NCBI GenBank assembly: GCA_964534905.1
Contig: CAZHPZ010000001.1
Span: forward strand, 1 to 64,000
Source of the DNA: RGIG4608 sp964534905
Lineage (GTDB): Bacteria > Bacillota > Clostridia > Oscillospirales > CAG-272
DNA: 64,000 nucleotides
Direction: 5' to 3'
Shown: piece after piece, positions 48,166-57,922 of the stretch
How positions within the stretch are numbered: the first letter of the stretch is position 1
Layout: each line of letters begins with the position of its first letter
Notes under the pieces: model-generated
Databases searched by the model: none
The model's input: only the letters and a program-made list of their open reading frames with translations
What the model was told of the DNA's origin: nothing
Position numbers and translations under genes: made by a program

Positions 48166-49302
48166 ATGAAAGCAGCTGGACTTATTTTTTCAAATGTACA
48201 CGACGCATCTATTCCCGAGCTTACAAAGCCGAGAACAACGGCAAGCATTCCCTTCGGAGGAAGATATCGCCTTATAGATTTCGCTCTTTCCAATATGGTT
48301 AATTCCAATATCACGAACGTAGGTCTCGTAACGCATAATAATTATTCGTCACTTCTTGACCATATAGGTACGGGAAAGGACTGGGACCTTGCACGCCGTT
48401 CGGGAGGAATAAGAATACTTCCTCCGTTCATAACGAGCGGATCGCACGGCGGCGATGTGCTTTATTCCACAAGACTTGAGGCACTTATCGGTGTTAAGCA
48501 CTTTATCGAGCATTGCGGAGCGGATAATATTATTATTACCGACTGCAATATGATATGCAATATCGATTTTACGGACGCACTCAAGGCGCATATTGCAAAT
48601 GACGCGGATATAACCGTTATTACCAAGCTTGTAAATACGGAAGAGCTTAAATTCCCGCTTGACAAGTATATAAAGATTGTTACAAGCAACGAAAGCGGAG
48701 AAATAGTCGGATATGAGTCTTATGATGCTCACACCGGCAAGCTTCGTATAAATACAAATATGATGATAGTTAAGCGTTCTTACCTGCTTGACGTTATCAA
48801 TCAGTCCGAGTCACGCGGATATAAGAGCTTTTCAAGAGATGTTATAATTCGCAATCTCGGAAAGCACAGATATTTTGCGTTTGAGTATGACGGATATTTC
48901 AATTATATCGACTCTATGCAAAAATATTTCTTCTGCAATATGAAGATGCTTGATCCCTCAAAGAGAGATCTTGTGTTCCGTGTTAAGAACAGACCCGTTT
49001 ACACAAAGGTCAGAAATTCCTCTCCAACGAGATATACGGAGAGTGCCAAGGTTAGAAATTCAATTGTTGCCGACGGCTGCGTTATAGAGGGTGTGGTTGA
49101 AAATTCCATACTTTTCAGAGGAGTTAAGGTCGGAAAGGGAACTGTTGTAAAAAATTCGATACTTTTGCAGAATACATATACAGGTGACGATGTTTATCTT
49201 AACTGCGTCGTTACCGATAAGGACGTAACGATAAAGGACGGAAAGATGCTTTCCGGTCACGAAACGCTTCCTTTCTTCATCGGAAAGGGAACTACTGTTT
49301 AA
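48166..49302 (+). CDS. glgD: Glucose-1-phosphate adenylyltransferase, GlgD subunit
   Basis: A 378-residue paralogue of GlgC. It keeps the fold (IPFGGRYRLIDFALSNMVNS, C-terminal hexapeptide repeats) but the N-terminal loop GLIFSNVHDASIPEL lacks the GGxGxRL nucleotide signature, as expected for the non-catalytic, regulatory GlgD subunit. ATG 48166 follows AAAGGAGC. Confidence 0.95.
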   Translation: MKAAGLIFSNVHDASIPELTKPRTTASIPFGGRYRLIDFALSNMVNSNITNVGLVTHNNYSSLLDHIGTGKDWDLARRSGGIRILPPFITSGSHGGDVLYSTRLEALIGVKHFIEHCGADNIIITDCNMICNIDFTDALKAHIANDADITVITKLVNTEELKFPLDKYIKIVTSNESGEIVGYESYDAHTGKLRINTNMMIVKRSYLLDVINQSESRGYKSFSRDVIIRNLGKHRYFAFEYDGYFNYIDSMQKYFFCNMKMLDPSKRDLVFRVKNRPVYTKVRNSSPTRYTESAKVRNSIVADGCVIEGVVENSILFRGVKVGKGTVVKNSILLQNTYTGDDVYLNCVVTDKDVTIKDGKMLSGHETLPFFIGKGTTV

Positions 49303-49349
49303 ATCTCCTACCTGCGCATTTATAAAAAATTGATTAAAGGAGAAGCAAA

Positions 49350-50792
49350 ATGAGAAAAATTTTATTTGTAGGCTCCGAGGTAATGCCGTTTGCGGCAACC
49401 GGAGGACTCGGCGATGTTCTCGGCTCACTTCCGACAGCACTCAAGAGAGACCGCGGAGACGATGTTGACGTCAGAGTGGTTATGCCTCTTTACGACGCGA
49501 TATCCGATGAATGGAGATCGCAGATGAAGCAGGAGGCTGTGTTCAATCTTCAGCTTTCGTGGCGTAATCTCTATTGCGGAGTTTTCAGTCTTGTAAAGGA
49601 CGGGGTGACCTATTACTTCATAGATAACGAATATTATTTCAAGAGAGGAAAGCTTTACGGCTTTGACGACGAGGCGGAGAGATATGCATTTTTCTGCAAG
49701 GCGTCAATAGAGATGCTCTGCCATATAGGCTTTTATCCCGACATTCTTCACGCACACGATTGGCAGGCGGCTCTTTCACTTACCTACCTGAATTTTGAGT
49801 ATCGTTGGAGAAGAGAATATCAGAATATCAGGACTGTTTTCACAATTCATAATATAGAATATCAGGGACAGTTCCCGCATAATGTCGTAGGATTTGTTTT
49901 CGGCTTCGGACATTCCGATTATCTTGACTATAACGGTTGCATAAATCTTATGAAATGTGCTATCGAGATGGCTGATATCGTCAGCACGGTAAGCCCGAGA
50001 TATGCGGAGGAGATAAGAAGCGACGAATATTCTCACGGTCTTGCTCCCATTCTGAACAAGAATGCGCATAAGCTTACCGGTATTCTCAACGGTATAGATT
50101 ACGATTATTATAATCCGCTTAACGACAAGGTGATTTGCAAAAATTACGGAGCGGGCGATATTGCCGATAAGAGAATTAATAAAACAGAGCTTCAGAAGAG
50201 CGTAGGCTTGCCCGTAAGAGAGGATGTTCCGCTGATTGCCATAATTTCGAGACTCGCATCTCACAAGGGAATAGATCTGATAAGAGATATTGCGTACAGG
50301 CTCGTCGATAATAACGATGTTCAGCTCGTTATTCTCGGAAAGGGTGAGGCACAGTATGAGGGATTTTTCTCCGAGCTTGAAAGAAACAGACCCGACAAGG
50401 TTCGCGCTCTTTTGATGTACGACAGAGATCTTTCGAAGCGTCTTTATGCCGCCGCGGATTTGTTCCTTATGCCGTCGAAGAGCGAGCCCTGCGGACTTTC
50501 GCAGATGATCGCGTCACGCTACGGAGCAATTCCCGTAGTAAGAGAAACAGGAGGTCTTTACGACTCCATAAAGGGCTATTGGTTGCTTAACGGCACCATA
50601 CTCGGCAACGGATTTACCTTTGCCAATTATTCGTCTGATGAGCTTTACGAGCGCACATGCGCCGCACTTGAGCTTTATTATAACAAGGATCTGTACCCGA
50701 TGTTTGTAAGGAAGATTATGAACACCGATTTCTCATGGGACACATCCGCAAAAAAATACAATATGCTTTATGACAGAATAAGAAGCATATAA
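49350..50792 (+). CDS. glgA: Glycogen synthase (GT5)
   Basis: A 480-residue ADP-glucose:glucan transferase. EVMPFAATGGLGDVLGSLP near the N-terminus (glucan/ADP binding), DWQAAL, and the C-terminal SKSEPCGLSQMIASRYGAIPVVRETGGL with the catalytic E-x7-E are intact. ATG 49350 follows AAAGGAGAAG, 47 bp after glgD. Confidence 0.97.
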   Translation: MRKILFVGSEVMPFAATGGLGDVLGSLPTALKRDRGDDVDVRVVMPLYDAISDEWRSQMKQEAVFNLQLSWRNLYCGVFSLVKDGVTYYFIDNEYYFKRGKLYGFDDEAERYAFFCKASIEMLCHIGFYPDILHAHDWQAALSLTYLNFEYRWRREYQNIRTVFTIHNIEYQGQFPHNVVGFVFGFGHSDYLDYNGCINLMKCAIEMADIVSTVSPRYAEEIRSDEYSHGLAPILNKNAHKLTGILNGIDYDYYNPLNDKVICKNYGAGDIADKRINKTELQKSVGLPVREDVPLIAIISRLASHKGIDLIRDIAYRLVDNNDVQLVILGKGEAQYEGFFSELERNRPDKVRALLMYDRDLSKRLYAAADLFLMPSKSEPCGLSQMIASRYGAIPVVRETGGLYDSIKGYWLLNGTILGNGFTFANYSSDELYERTCAALELYYNKDLYPMFVRKIMNTDFSWDTSAKKYNMLYDRIRSI

Positions 50793-50821
50793 TCGCAAAA
50801 CCTATTTATTTTGGAGGACAC

Positions 50822-53257
50822 ATGAATTACCAACCCACAGTGAACGAAATCACAGAAAATTTAGAGGGCAAGCTTGCCCGTTACTTCGGCTGTACATCGG
50901 CTGAAGCGACGAGAGACCAGATGTACAAGGCTGCCGCTATGACCGTTAAGGATATTCTCACGGCAAAAAGAGGAGAATATAAAAAGCAGGTCAATGAGGC
51001 GGGCGGTAAGAGAGTATACTATATGTGTATGGAATTCCTTCTCGGAAGATCTCTCAAGACCAACCTTTGCAATCTCGGACTTGCCGAAAACTATAAAGAA
51101 TCTCTCAAGGGACTCGGATTTGATCTCGACGATCTTTACGAGTGTGAGCCTGACGCAGGACTCGGAAACGGCGGTCTCGGAAGACTTGCAGCCTGCTTTA
51201 TGGACTCCCTTTCATCTCTCGACTACCCCGCAACAGGATTTTCGCTTTGCTATGAGTACGGTTTGTTCAAGCAGATGATCGTTGACGGCACTCAGATTGA
51301 GTTGCCCGATGTATGGCTTCCCGGCGGTGAGGTATGGCTCACACCGAGAACCGACAGAGTTTTCAGAGTAAGACTCGGCGGTCATGTCCGTGAAGAATGG
51401 CGTGAGGATCATATGGAGGTTATATACGAGAATTGCGACGAATTCGAAGCATTCCCCTATGATATGATGATCTCCGGCGCGGATTCGCACGCAGTATCTC
51501 AGCTTCGTCTTTGGAAAGCAAGAGATATTAATAATAATTTCAATATGGGACTTTTCTCTCAGGGACAGTATGCGAGAGCGCTTGAAAAGAGCACCAGCGC
51601 AGAAGCTCTGACTAAGGTTCTTTATCCCTCCGATAACCATACAGAGGGTAAAATACTTCGTCTTACACAGCAGTATTTCCTTGTATCCGCGTCTATGCAG
51701 AGCATTATTCGCGACCATATGGCTGTTTACGGAACTCTCGACAATTTTGCGGATAAGGTTGCTATCCATATTAACGATACACACCCCGCACTTTGTATCC
51801 CCGAGCTTATGAGAATATTCCTTGACGATTATCACTTCTCTTGGGAAAGAGCGTGGGATACTGTACAGAAGGTAGTATCTTATACTAACCATACAGTACT
51901 TCCCGAGGCTCTTGAAACATGGAATGAGGATATATTCCAGTTCCAGCTCCCGAGAATTCATCAGATAATCAAGGAGATTAACGAACGCTTCTGCAAGGAG
52001 GCTTGGAACGCATTCCCCGGTAACTGGGATAAGATATCCAAGCTCAGCGTTATCGGATACGGTCAGGTCAGAATGGCTAACCTTTCCGTAATAGGATCTC
52101 ACTCCGTTAACGGCGTTTCAAAGCTTCACTCCGAGATACTCAAGGATAATACCTTTAAGGATTTCTATAAGATGTATCCCGACAGATTCGATAACGTAAC
52201 CAACGGTATCGCACACAGAAGATGGCTTTGCTACTCCAATCCCAAGCTTTCCGCTCTTCTTGACGAATGCATAGGTACAGGATACAGACATGAGCCCGAG
52301 CAGCTTGCCGAGTTCGCAAAATATGCCGATGATAAGGCTGTTCTTGAGCAGCTTCGTGCAATCAAGCACGAAAACAAGAAGTACTTTGCGGAGCTTGTAT
52401 ATAAAAAGACAGGCAGAGCACTTGATACTCATTCGGTATTCGACGTGCAGATCAAGCGCTTGCACGAGTACAAGCGTCAGCTCCTCAATGCACTTAATAT
52501 CATCAACCTTTATATTGATCTTAAGGAAAATCCCAATCTTGACGTTCAGCCTCAGACATTCCTCTTCGGAGCAAAAGCGGCTCCAGGATATCAGATGGCT
52601 AAGGAGATTATTAAGCTTATATGCTTTATCAGCCGCGAGATAGATCAGGATCCCGTTATACGTCAGAAGCTTCGCGTCGTATTCCTTGAGGATTACAACG
52701 TAAGCATGGCAGAGGCACTTATCCCCTCGGCTGAAATAAGCCAGCAGATTTCTCTTGCGGGTAAGGAAGCGAGCGGAACGGGCTGCATGAAGCTTATGAT
52801 GAACGGTGCTCTTACCATAGGTACGCTTGACGGAGCTAATATCGAGATGCTTGCAGCAGCCGGTAAGGATAATATGTATATCTTCGGTCTTACTGCCAAG
52901 GAGGTCGAGGAGATCTGGGCAAGAGGCTATCACTCCAATGAATTCTATGCAAATAACGACAGACTCAATAAGATAATCGATTACCTTAACAGAGGATTTG
53001 CAGGTCAGTCGTTTGCCAATATTTCGAGATATCTTCTTACGGGTATGGGTGTAGCCGATCCGTTTATGTGCCTTGCTGACTTTGAGTCGTATCGTACAAC
53101 TCACGACAGAATGATCGCGGATTATGCAAATAAAGAAAAGTGGAACAGAATGTCGCTTCTCAATATCGCAAATTCCGGATTCTTTGCAGCTGACAGAAGT
53201 ATTGAGGAATATGCAGATAAATTCTGGAATCTCAAAAAAATTCCCGATAATAAATAA
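50822..53257 (+). CDS. glgP: Glycogen phosphorylase
   Basis: An 811-residue GT35 phosphorylase releasing glucose-1-phosphate. PLP-site EASGTGCMKLMMNGALTIGT with the Schiff-base Lys, and EPDAGLGNGGLGRLAACF, are hallmarks. Length is typical. ATG 50822 follows TTGGAGG. Its position beside synthesis genes allows both directions of glycogen turnover from one operon. Confidence 0.97.
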   Translation: MNYQPTVNEITENLEGKLARYFGCTSAEATRDQMYKAAAMTVKDILTAKRGEYKKQVNEAGGKRVYYMCMEFLLGRSLKTNLCNLGLAENYKESLKGLGFDLDDLYECEPDAGLGNGGLGRLAACFMDSLSSLDYPATGFSLCYEYGLFKQMIVDGTQIELPDVWLPGGEVWLTPRTDRVFRVRLGGHVREEWREDHMEVIYENCDEFEAFPYDMMISGADSHAVSQLRLWKARDINNNFNMGLFSQGQYARALEKSTSAEALTKVLYPSDNHTEGKILRLTQQYFLVSASMQSIIRDHMAVYGTLDNFADKVAIHINDTHPALCIPELMRIFLDDYHFSWERAWDTVQKVVSYTNHTVLPEALETWNEDIFQFQLPRIHQIIKEINERFCKEAWNAFPGNWDKISKLSVIGYGQVRMANLSVIGSHSVNGVSKLHSEILKDNTFKDFYKMYPDRFDNVTNGIAHRRWLCYSNPKLSALLDECIGTGYRHEPEQLAEFAKYADDKAVLEQLRAIKHENKKYFAELVYKKTGRALDTHSVFDVQIKRLHEYKRQLLNALNIINLYIDLKENPNLDVQPQTFLFGAKAAPGYQMAKEIIKLICFISREIDQDPVIRQKLRVVFLEDYNVSMAEALIPSAEISQQISLAGKEASGTGCMKLMMNGALTIGTLDGANIEMLAAAGKDNMYIFGLTAKEVEEIWARGYHSNEFYANNDRLNKIIDYLNRGFAGQSFANISRYLLTGMGVADPFMCLADFESYRTTHDRMIADYANKEKWNRMSLLNIANSGFFAADRSIEEYADKFWNLKKIPDNK

Positions 53258-53263
53258 TATAAA

Positions 53264-55177
53264 ATGAATAATCAGCTGACTTATAATCCCTCGGCAAACG
53301 GTGTCGAGATAATAAGGGAAGTAAAGGTCGGTTCGTCATGGGAAAATGCCTCGTATCGCGGGGCATTTTCCATCGACGACGACATTCGCTTCAGGGTGAG
53401 CATACCCACGGAAATGGGCGCACAGGGAATAGTCCTGAGAATTAACCGAGACGGTGAAAACTATTGGGATATTCCGCTTGCTCTGACACGGCTTGAGGTG
53501 GGACGCGGAGAATATATCGTTGAGTTGAATATGCGTCATACCTGCGGTATCGTTCCCGCACTGTTTTTTTATGAATTTTTGTTTTTGCGCGGAACGAGAA
53601 CGCTTTTTACCGAAAGTATAAATAATTACGATTTTGATCTTTCTTACCGTTCAACATCAAAGTTTTCCTTGCTGGTTTACGAAAGCTATTTCAAGGCCAA
53701 GGAGTGGTTCGGATCGGGTATAATGTATCATATATTCGTCGACCGCTTTGCAAAGGGTGATATACCGCCGTTTACAAGAGATGACGCGGTGTACAACGAC
53801 GATTGGTATAACGGCGTTCCGCAGTATGCCAAAAGGCAGGGAGATAAGCTGAAGAATAATATGTTCTTCGGCGGAAATATTAAGGGAATTGAGGATAAGC
53901 TCGATTATCTTGCATCGCTCGGAACGCGCGTCATATATCTCAGTCCCGTGTTTAAGGCATATTCCAATCATAAATACGATACGGGTGACTATATGAAAGT
54001 CGATGAGGCGTTCGGCGGGGATGAGGCGTTGCGCTCTCTTATCAAGCACGCGGATGAGTACGGAATCAAAATAATTCTTGACGGCGTTTTCAATCATACG
54101 GGCGACGACAGCGTGTATTTTGACAGATACGGAAAATACGGCTCCCGAGGCGCATATGAGTGCGAGGCCTCTCCTTATCACGATTGGTATAATTTCAAGA
54201 GTTTTCCCGACAGCTATGACTGCTGGTGGGGCATAGATGTTCTGCCTAAGCTTAATCAGAATAATGAATCCTGCCGCAATTATTTTGTCGGAGAGAGCGG
54301 AGTTGTCGAAAAATATACGAAAATGGGCATCGGAGGCTGGAGACTTGATGTCGCCGACGAGCTTCCCGACGAATTTTTATACCGTTTACGGGATTGCGTT
54401 CATAAGAATTCCGAAAATGAGGGTATCATTATCGGCGAGGTCTGGGAAAATGCCGCGGTAAAGAGCGCATACGGAAAGCGCAGAAATTACTTCCACGGCG
54501 GACAGCTTGACAGCGTTATGAATTATCCGCTCAGAAACGGAATTATTGATTTTGTTACCTGCGGAAGTGCGGAGATGCTCTATAATGTTCTTATGGAGAT
54601 ATATACCTCTTATCCGAGATTTGTTTCGGACTCGCTTATGAATATACTCGGAACACACGATACGGAGAGAATTCTCACGGTGCTCGGAGATAATTTCAAG
54701 CCCGATCTTGATAACGATCACCTCGCAGTGATGAGAATGACTCCGAATGAAAGAGAGATTGCCGTAAAGAGACTCAAAATGGCGTCGGTGATTCAGTATA
54801 CCGTGTACGGTATACCGTCGGTATTTTACGGAGACGAGGCGGGAATCGAGGGATATCACGATCCGTTTTGCCGCAGGACATATCCGTGGGGCAGAGAGGA
54901 CGGCGGACTTCTTGAGCATTACAGAAGGCTTGGAGAGCTAAGATGTATTGAAAAGGCATTTGATCGCGGCTCGTTCAGAGTGCTTGATCACGGTGCGGAT
55001 TATCTTATTTACGAGCGTGAGCGTGAGGGCTCACGTGTTGTCGTGCTTGCAAACGGCGGAGGAGATAACCGTAAATTCGCACTTGAGGGCAAGTGGATAG
55101 ATATGCTTTCCTTTGATACCTATGAGGGACGTGTTCCCGTGAAATCGCATACCGCGAGAATTATGAAGCAAATATAA
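53264..55177 (+). CDS. GH13 alpha-amylase-family enzyme (cytoplasmic)
   Basis: A 637-residue glycoside hydrolase. An N-terminal beta-sandwich (about 1-140) precedes the barrel, which shows DGVFNHTG (region I), GWRLDVADEL (nucleophile Asp), IIGEVWE (acid Glu) and LGTHDTERI. GDEAG follows. There is no signal peptide, so it acts in the cytoplasm, likely on maltodextrins left by phosphorylase; neopullulanase or cyclomaltodextrinase activity is typical of this layout. It begins 6 bp after glgP with only a weak ribosome site, indicating coupling. Last gene of the operon. Confidence 0.88.
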   Translation: MNNQLTYNPSANGVEIIREVKVGSSWENASYRGAFSIDDDIRFRVSIPTEMGAQGIVLRINRDGENYWDIPLALTRLEVGRGEYIVELNMRHTCGIVPALFFYEFLFLRGTRTLFTESINNYDFDLSYRSTSKFSLLVYESYFKAKEWFGSGIMYHIFVDRFAKGDIPPFTRDDAVYNDDWYNGVPQYAKRQGDKLKNNMFFGGNIKGIEDKLDYLASLGTRVIYLSPVFKAYSNHKYDTGDYMKVDEAFGGDEALRSLIKHADEYGIKIILDGVFNHTGDDSVYFDRYGKYGSRGAYECEASPYHDWYNFKSFPDSYDCWWGIDVLPKLNQNNESCRNYFVGESGVVEKYTKMGIGGWRLDVADELPDEFLYRLRDCVHKNSENEGIIIGEVWENAAVKSAYGKRRNYFHGGQLDSVMNYPLRNGIIDFVTCGSAEMLYNVLMEIYTSYPRFVSDSLMNILGTHDTERILTVLGDNFKPDLDNDHLAVMRMTPNEREIAVKRLKMASVIQYTVYGIPSVFYGDEAGIEGYHDPFCRRTYPWGREDGGLLEHYRRLGELRCIEKAFDRGSFRVLDHGADYLIYEREREGSRVVVLANGGGDNRKFALEGKWIDMLSFDTYEGRVPVKSHTARIMKQI

Positions 55178-55184
55178 TATAAAT

Positions 55185-55219
55185 AATACGGTGCTCGTTT
55201 TGGGTGCCGTATTTTTTAT
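55185..55219 (+). terminator. Terminator of the glgCDAP operon
   Basis: AATACGG / CCGTATT with a GC-containing loop and six T residues. Confidence 0.78.
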
Positions 55220-55299
55220 GAAAATTTCAAAAAACGATTGATATATTTCTTAAAATGTGATAATATTAATATGAATATTTTTTGTACGGGTAAATGTGT

Positions 55300-55821
55300 A
55301 TGAAAATAAAGCTGTTGACGTTGATATTAATTATAATCATTTTGCTCGGTATGCTTTCCTGTGTATACGACGATAACGGTGCGCCGGGAGCGATAGCGGC
55401 AGACGAAGATACGGTTGCATCCGTGAAGCGTGACCTTGAGAATATGGAAAATTCGCTTCTTGCAAGCGACGGTGATGTCTTTTGGACGAAGTCGGGTACG
55501 CTTTGGCACGCAAGCTATAAATGCTCTTATATTGCCAATTCCAAAACGGTATATCACGGAAGCGTGGAGGATGCAATGCTGGCAGGTAAGGTAAAGGCGT
55601 GCGAAAGATGCTCGGCAGCTCTTGCAGAGCAGGATATTTGGGAACAGCTTGAGAAAAACAGCGTGCTTGACGGAGATGTTTTCTTTACCCGTGAGGGTGA
55701 AGTATGGCATTCCTCCGAGAATTGCAATGCTCTCGGGCAGGAAAGGGTGTATCACGGAAGCCGTGCGATAGCAATATTGCTCGGAAAGACCGTGGCATGC
55801 AATGAATGCGGTGACAGATAA
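55300..55821 (+). CDS. Lipoprotein with two repeated CxxC (zinc-ribbon-like) modules
   Basis: A 173-residue lipoprotein with signal ending LLGMLSC. Two copies of a roughly 45-residue module follow: DGDVFWTKSGTLWHASYKC...CERC and DGDVFFTREGEVWHSSENC...CNEC. Each has a Trp-His, a Cys and a terminal CxxC, a likely four-ligand metal site. Similar modules occur singly at the ends of Firmicute proteins; the function is unknown. ATG 55294 is an alternative start. It is followed 12 bp later by smpB. Confidence 0.7.
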   Translation: MKIKLLTLILIIIILLGMLSCVYDDNGAPGAIAADEDTVASVKRDLENMENSLLASDGDVFWTKSGTLWHASYKCSYIANSKTVYHGSVEDAMLAGKVKACERCSAALAEQDIWEQLEKNSVLDGDVFFTREGEVWHSSENCNALGQERVYHGSRAIAILLGKTVACNECGDR

Positions 55822-55832
55822 AAAGGTGGATT

Positions 55833-56306
55833 ATGGCAGATAAGAATAAAAATTCGATAAAAATAATATCTCAGAATAAAAAGGCATATCACGACTATTT
55901 TGTAGAAGAAAAATATGAGGCGGGAATAGAGCTTTTCGGCACAGAGGTTAAAAGCATACGTGCGGGAAAGGTCAATATCAAGGAAGCGTATTGCGATATC
56001 AAGGATGGCGAGGTTTTCGTTCTCGGTATGCACATAAGTCCTTATGAGCAGGGAAATATATTCAACAAGGACCCATTGCGTCCGAAGCGTTTGCTTTTGC
56101 ATAAGCGTGAAATTCTTAAGCTTTTCGGACTTGTTTCGCAAAAGGGATATACGCTCGTGCCGCTTCAGATATATTTGTCGGGCTCAAGAGTAAAGATTGA
56201 GATAGGACTTTGCCGAGGTAAAAAGATATACGATAAGAGAGAGGATATGGCGAGAAGCGATGCGAAACGCGATATGGAGCGTGTATTCAAATCGCACGAT
56301 ATGTGA
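55833..56306 (+). CDS. smpB: SsrA-binding protein SmpB
   Basis: A 157-residue tmRNA partner in trans-translation ribosome rescue. EEKYEAGIELFGTEVKSIRAGKVNI and the C-terminal GKKIYDKRE... basic tail are diagnostic. No tmRNA gene was recognised in the window. ATG 55833 follows AAAAGGTGG. Confidence 0.97.
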   Translation: MADKNKNSIKIISQNKKAYHDYFVEEKYEAGIELFGTEVKSIRAGKVNIKEAYCDIKDGEVFVLGMHISPYEQGNIFNKDPLRPKRLLLHKREILKLFGLVSQKGYTLVPLQIYLSGSRVKIEIGLCRGKKIYDKREDMARSDAKRDMERVFKSHDM

Positions 56307-56313
56307 GGATAAT

Positions 56314-57804
56314 ATGAAGATAAGCTTTGATAACGAAAAATATATTGATATGCAGTCGAGGCATATCAAGGACAGAATCGCCGAATTCGGCGGAAAGCTC
56401 TACCTTGAATTCGGCGGAAAGCTCTTTGATGATTATCACGCGTCGCGTGTTCTTCCCGGATTTAAGCCGGATAGCAAGCTTAAAATGCTTCTCCAGCTGA
56501 AGGACAGAGCGGAGATCGTGATAGCTGTCAATACGGAGGACATCGAAAAGAATAAGATGCGCGGAGATCTCGGTATTACATACGATCTTGATGTATTGAG
56601 ACTGATCGACGCCTTTCGTAATGTCGGACTTTACGTCGGAAGCGTAGTTCTTACAAGATTTGAGGGTACGGATCCCACGGTTGCCAAATTTGAAAGAAAG
56701 CTTACAAGGCTCGGCGTTAAGGTTTATCATCATTTCAACATCAGCGGATATCCGTCCGATATTGAAAAAATACTCAGCGATGAGGGATACGGCAATAATG
56801 AGTATATAGAGACAGAGAGGGAGCTTGTGATTGTCACAGGCCCCGGTCCCGGAAGCGGGAAAATGGCTGTATGCCTTTCTCAGCTTTATAACGATAATAA
56901 AAAGGGTGTTAAGGCGGGATATGCTAAATTTGAGACGTTTCCGATATGGAATAAACCCCTGCGTCACCCCGTTAATCTTGCTTATGAGGCGGCAACCGCA
57001 GACCTTAAGGATGTTAATATGATAGACCCGTATCACCTTGAAAAATACGGTGAGATGGCGGTCAACTATAACCGTGATGTGGAAATATTCCCCGTGCTTG
57101 ACGCTATATTTAAGGGAATTTACGGTTCATCACCGTATAATTCTCCGACGGATATGGGCGTAAATATGGTCGGTAACTGTATTGTCGACGACGACGGAGT
57201 TTGTGACGCCTCAAAACGAGAGATATCAAGACGTTATTGTGACGCTCTTTGCATCTATAAGGACGATGATACGCAGAAAAATGCCGAAACCGTTCAGAAG
57301 CTTGAGCTTCTTATGCGTCAGGCGGGAATCTCAAAGGATTACAGACAGGTGGTCTCCGCCGCACAGGAAAAGAGTCACACCGCGGGAGTACCTGCGAGTG
57401 CGATAGAGCTTGAGGATGGCAGAATAGTTACGGGAAAGGAAACCGAGCTGCTTGAATCGGCGTCGGCAATGCTTCTTAATGCGCTTAAGGAGATAACCGG
57501 TATTCCCGACGAGATACATTTGCTCACGCCCGAGGTAATCGAGCCTCTGCAGAAGCTTAAATGTCAGTATCTTTCGAGAAGCTATACTAAGTTGAATGTC
57601 AATGAAATTCTTATTGCACTCTCGATATCAGCACACACCTCCGCTATGGCGGCGTATGCGCTTAAACAACTGCCGTCGCTTGCATTCTGCGACGTGCATT
57701 CGAGCGTAATGCTCAGTAAATCCGATATTGAGGTGCTTAAAAGGCTCGGTATGAACGTAACGAGCGAGCCTAAATATCAGATAAAGGAAATATTTATAGG
57801 ATGA
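56314..57804 (+). CDS. DUF1846 domain protein
   Basis: A 496-residue protein of the DUF1846 family, which is common in Firmicutes and of unknown function. A P-loop-like GPGPGSGKMAVCLSQLY occurs near residue 175, and MGVNMVGNCIVDDDGV in the middle. Near the N-terminus a 7-residue phrase EFGGKLY/EFGGKLF is repeated head to tail, matched by a near-identical 18-bp DNA repeat at 56380-56424. ATG 56314 follows GTGAGGAT, 7 bp after smpB. Confidence 0.88.
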   Translation: MKISFDNEKYIDMQSRHIKDRIAEFGGKLYLEFGGKLFDDYHASRVLPGFKPDSKLKMLLQLKDRAEIVIAVNTEDIEKNKMRGDLGITYDLDVLRLIDAFRNVGLYVGSVVLTRFEGTDPTVAKFERKLTRLGVKVYHHFNISGYPSDIEKILSDEGYGNNEYIETERELVIVTGPGPGSGKMAVCLSQLYNDNKKGVKAGYAKFETFPIWNKPLRHPVNLAYEAATADLKDVNMIDPYHLEKYGEMAVNYNRDVEIFPVLDAIFKGIYGSSPYNSPTDMGVNMVGNCIVDDDGVCDASKREISRRYCDALCIYKDDDTQKNAETVQKLELLMRQAGISKDYRQVVSAAQEKSHTAGVPASAIELEDGRIVTGKETELLESASAMLLNALKEITGIPDEIHLLTPEVIEPLQKLKCQYLSRSYTKLNVNEILIALSISAHTSAMAAYALKQLPSLAFCDVHSSVMLSKSDIEVLKRLGMNVTSEPKYQIKEIFIG

Positions 57805-57805
57805 C

Positions 57806-57838
57806 GGGAGGCTTGCAATACGCAAGCCCCCTTTTTTC
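57806..57838 (+). terminator. Terminator of the smpB operon
   Basis: GGGAGGCTTGC / GCAAGCCCCC with AATAC loop and six T residues. Confidence 0.9.
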
Positions 57839-57857
57839 TAAATTATTATATTACCAC

Positions 57858-57886
57858 TTGAAAAAGCAGGGGATATTTGATATAAT
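57858..57886 (+). promoter_or_regulatory. Promoter of the uracil-DNA glycosylase gene
   Basis: TTGAAA (57858-57863), 17 bp, TATAAT (57881-57886). Confidence 0.75.
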
Positions 57887-57922
57887 GTAAATATATTGAG
57901 ATACGATTTTTGGAGATATGCT

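Noticed and set aside
55833..56306. tmRNA gene next to smpB
   Set aside because: I found no tRNA-Ala-like ends or tag reading frame around smpB.
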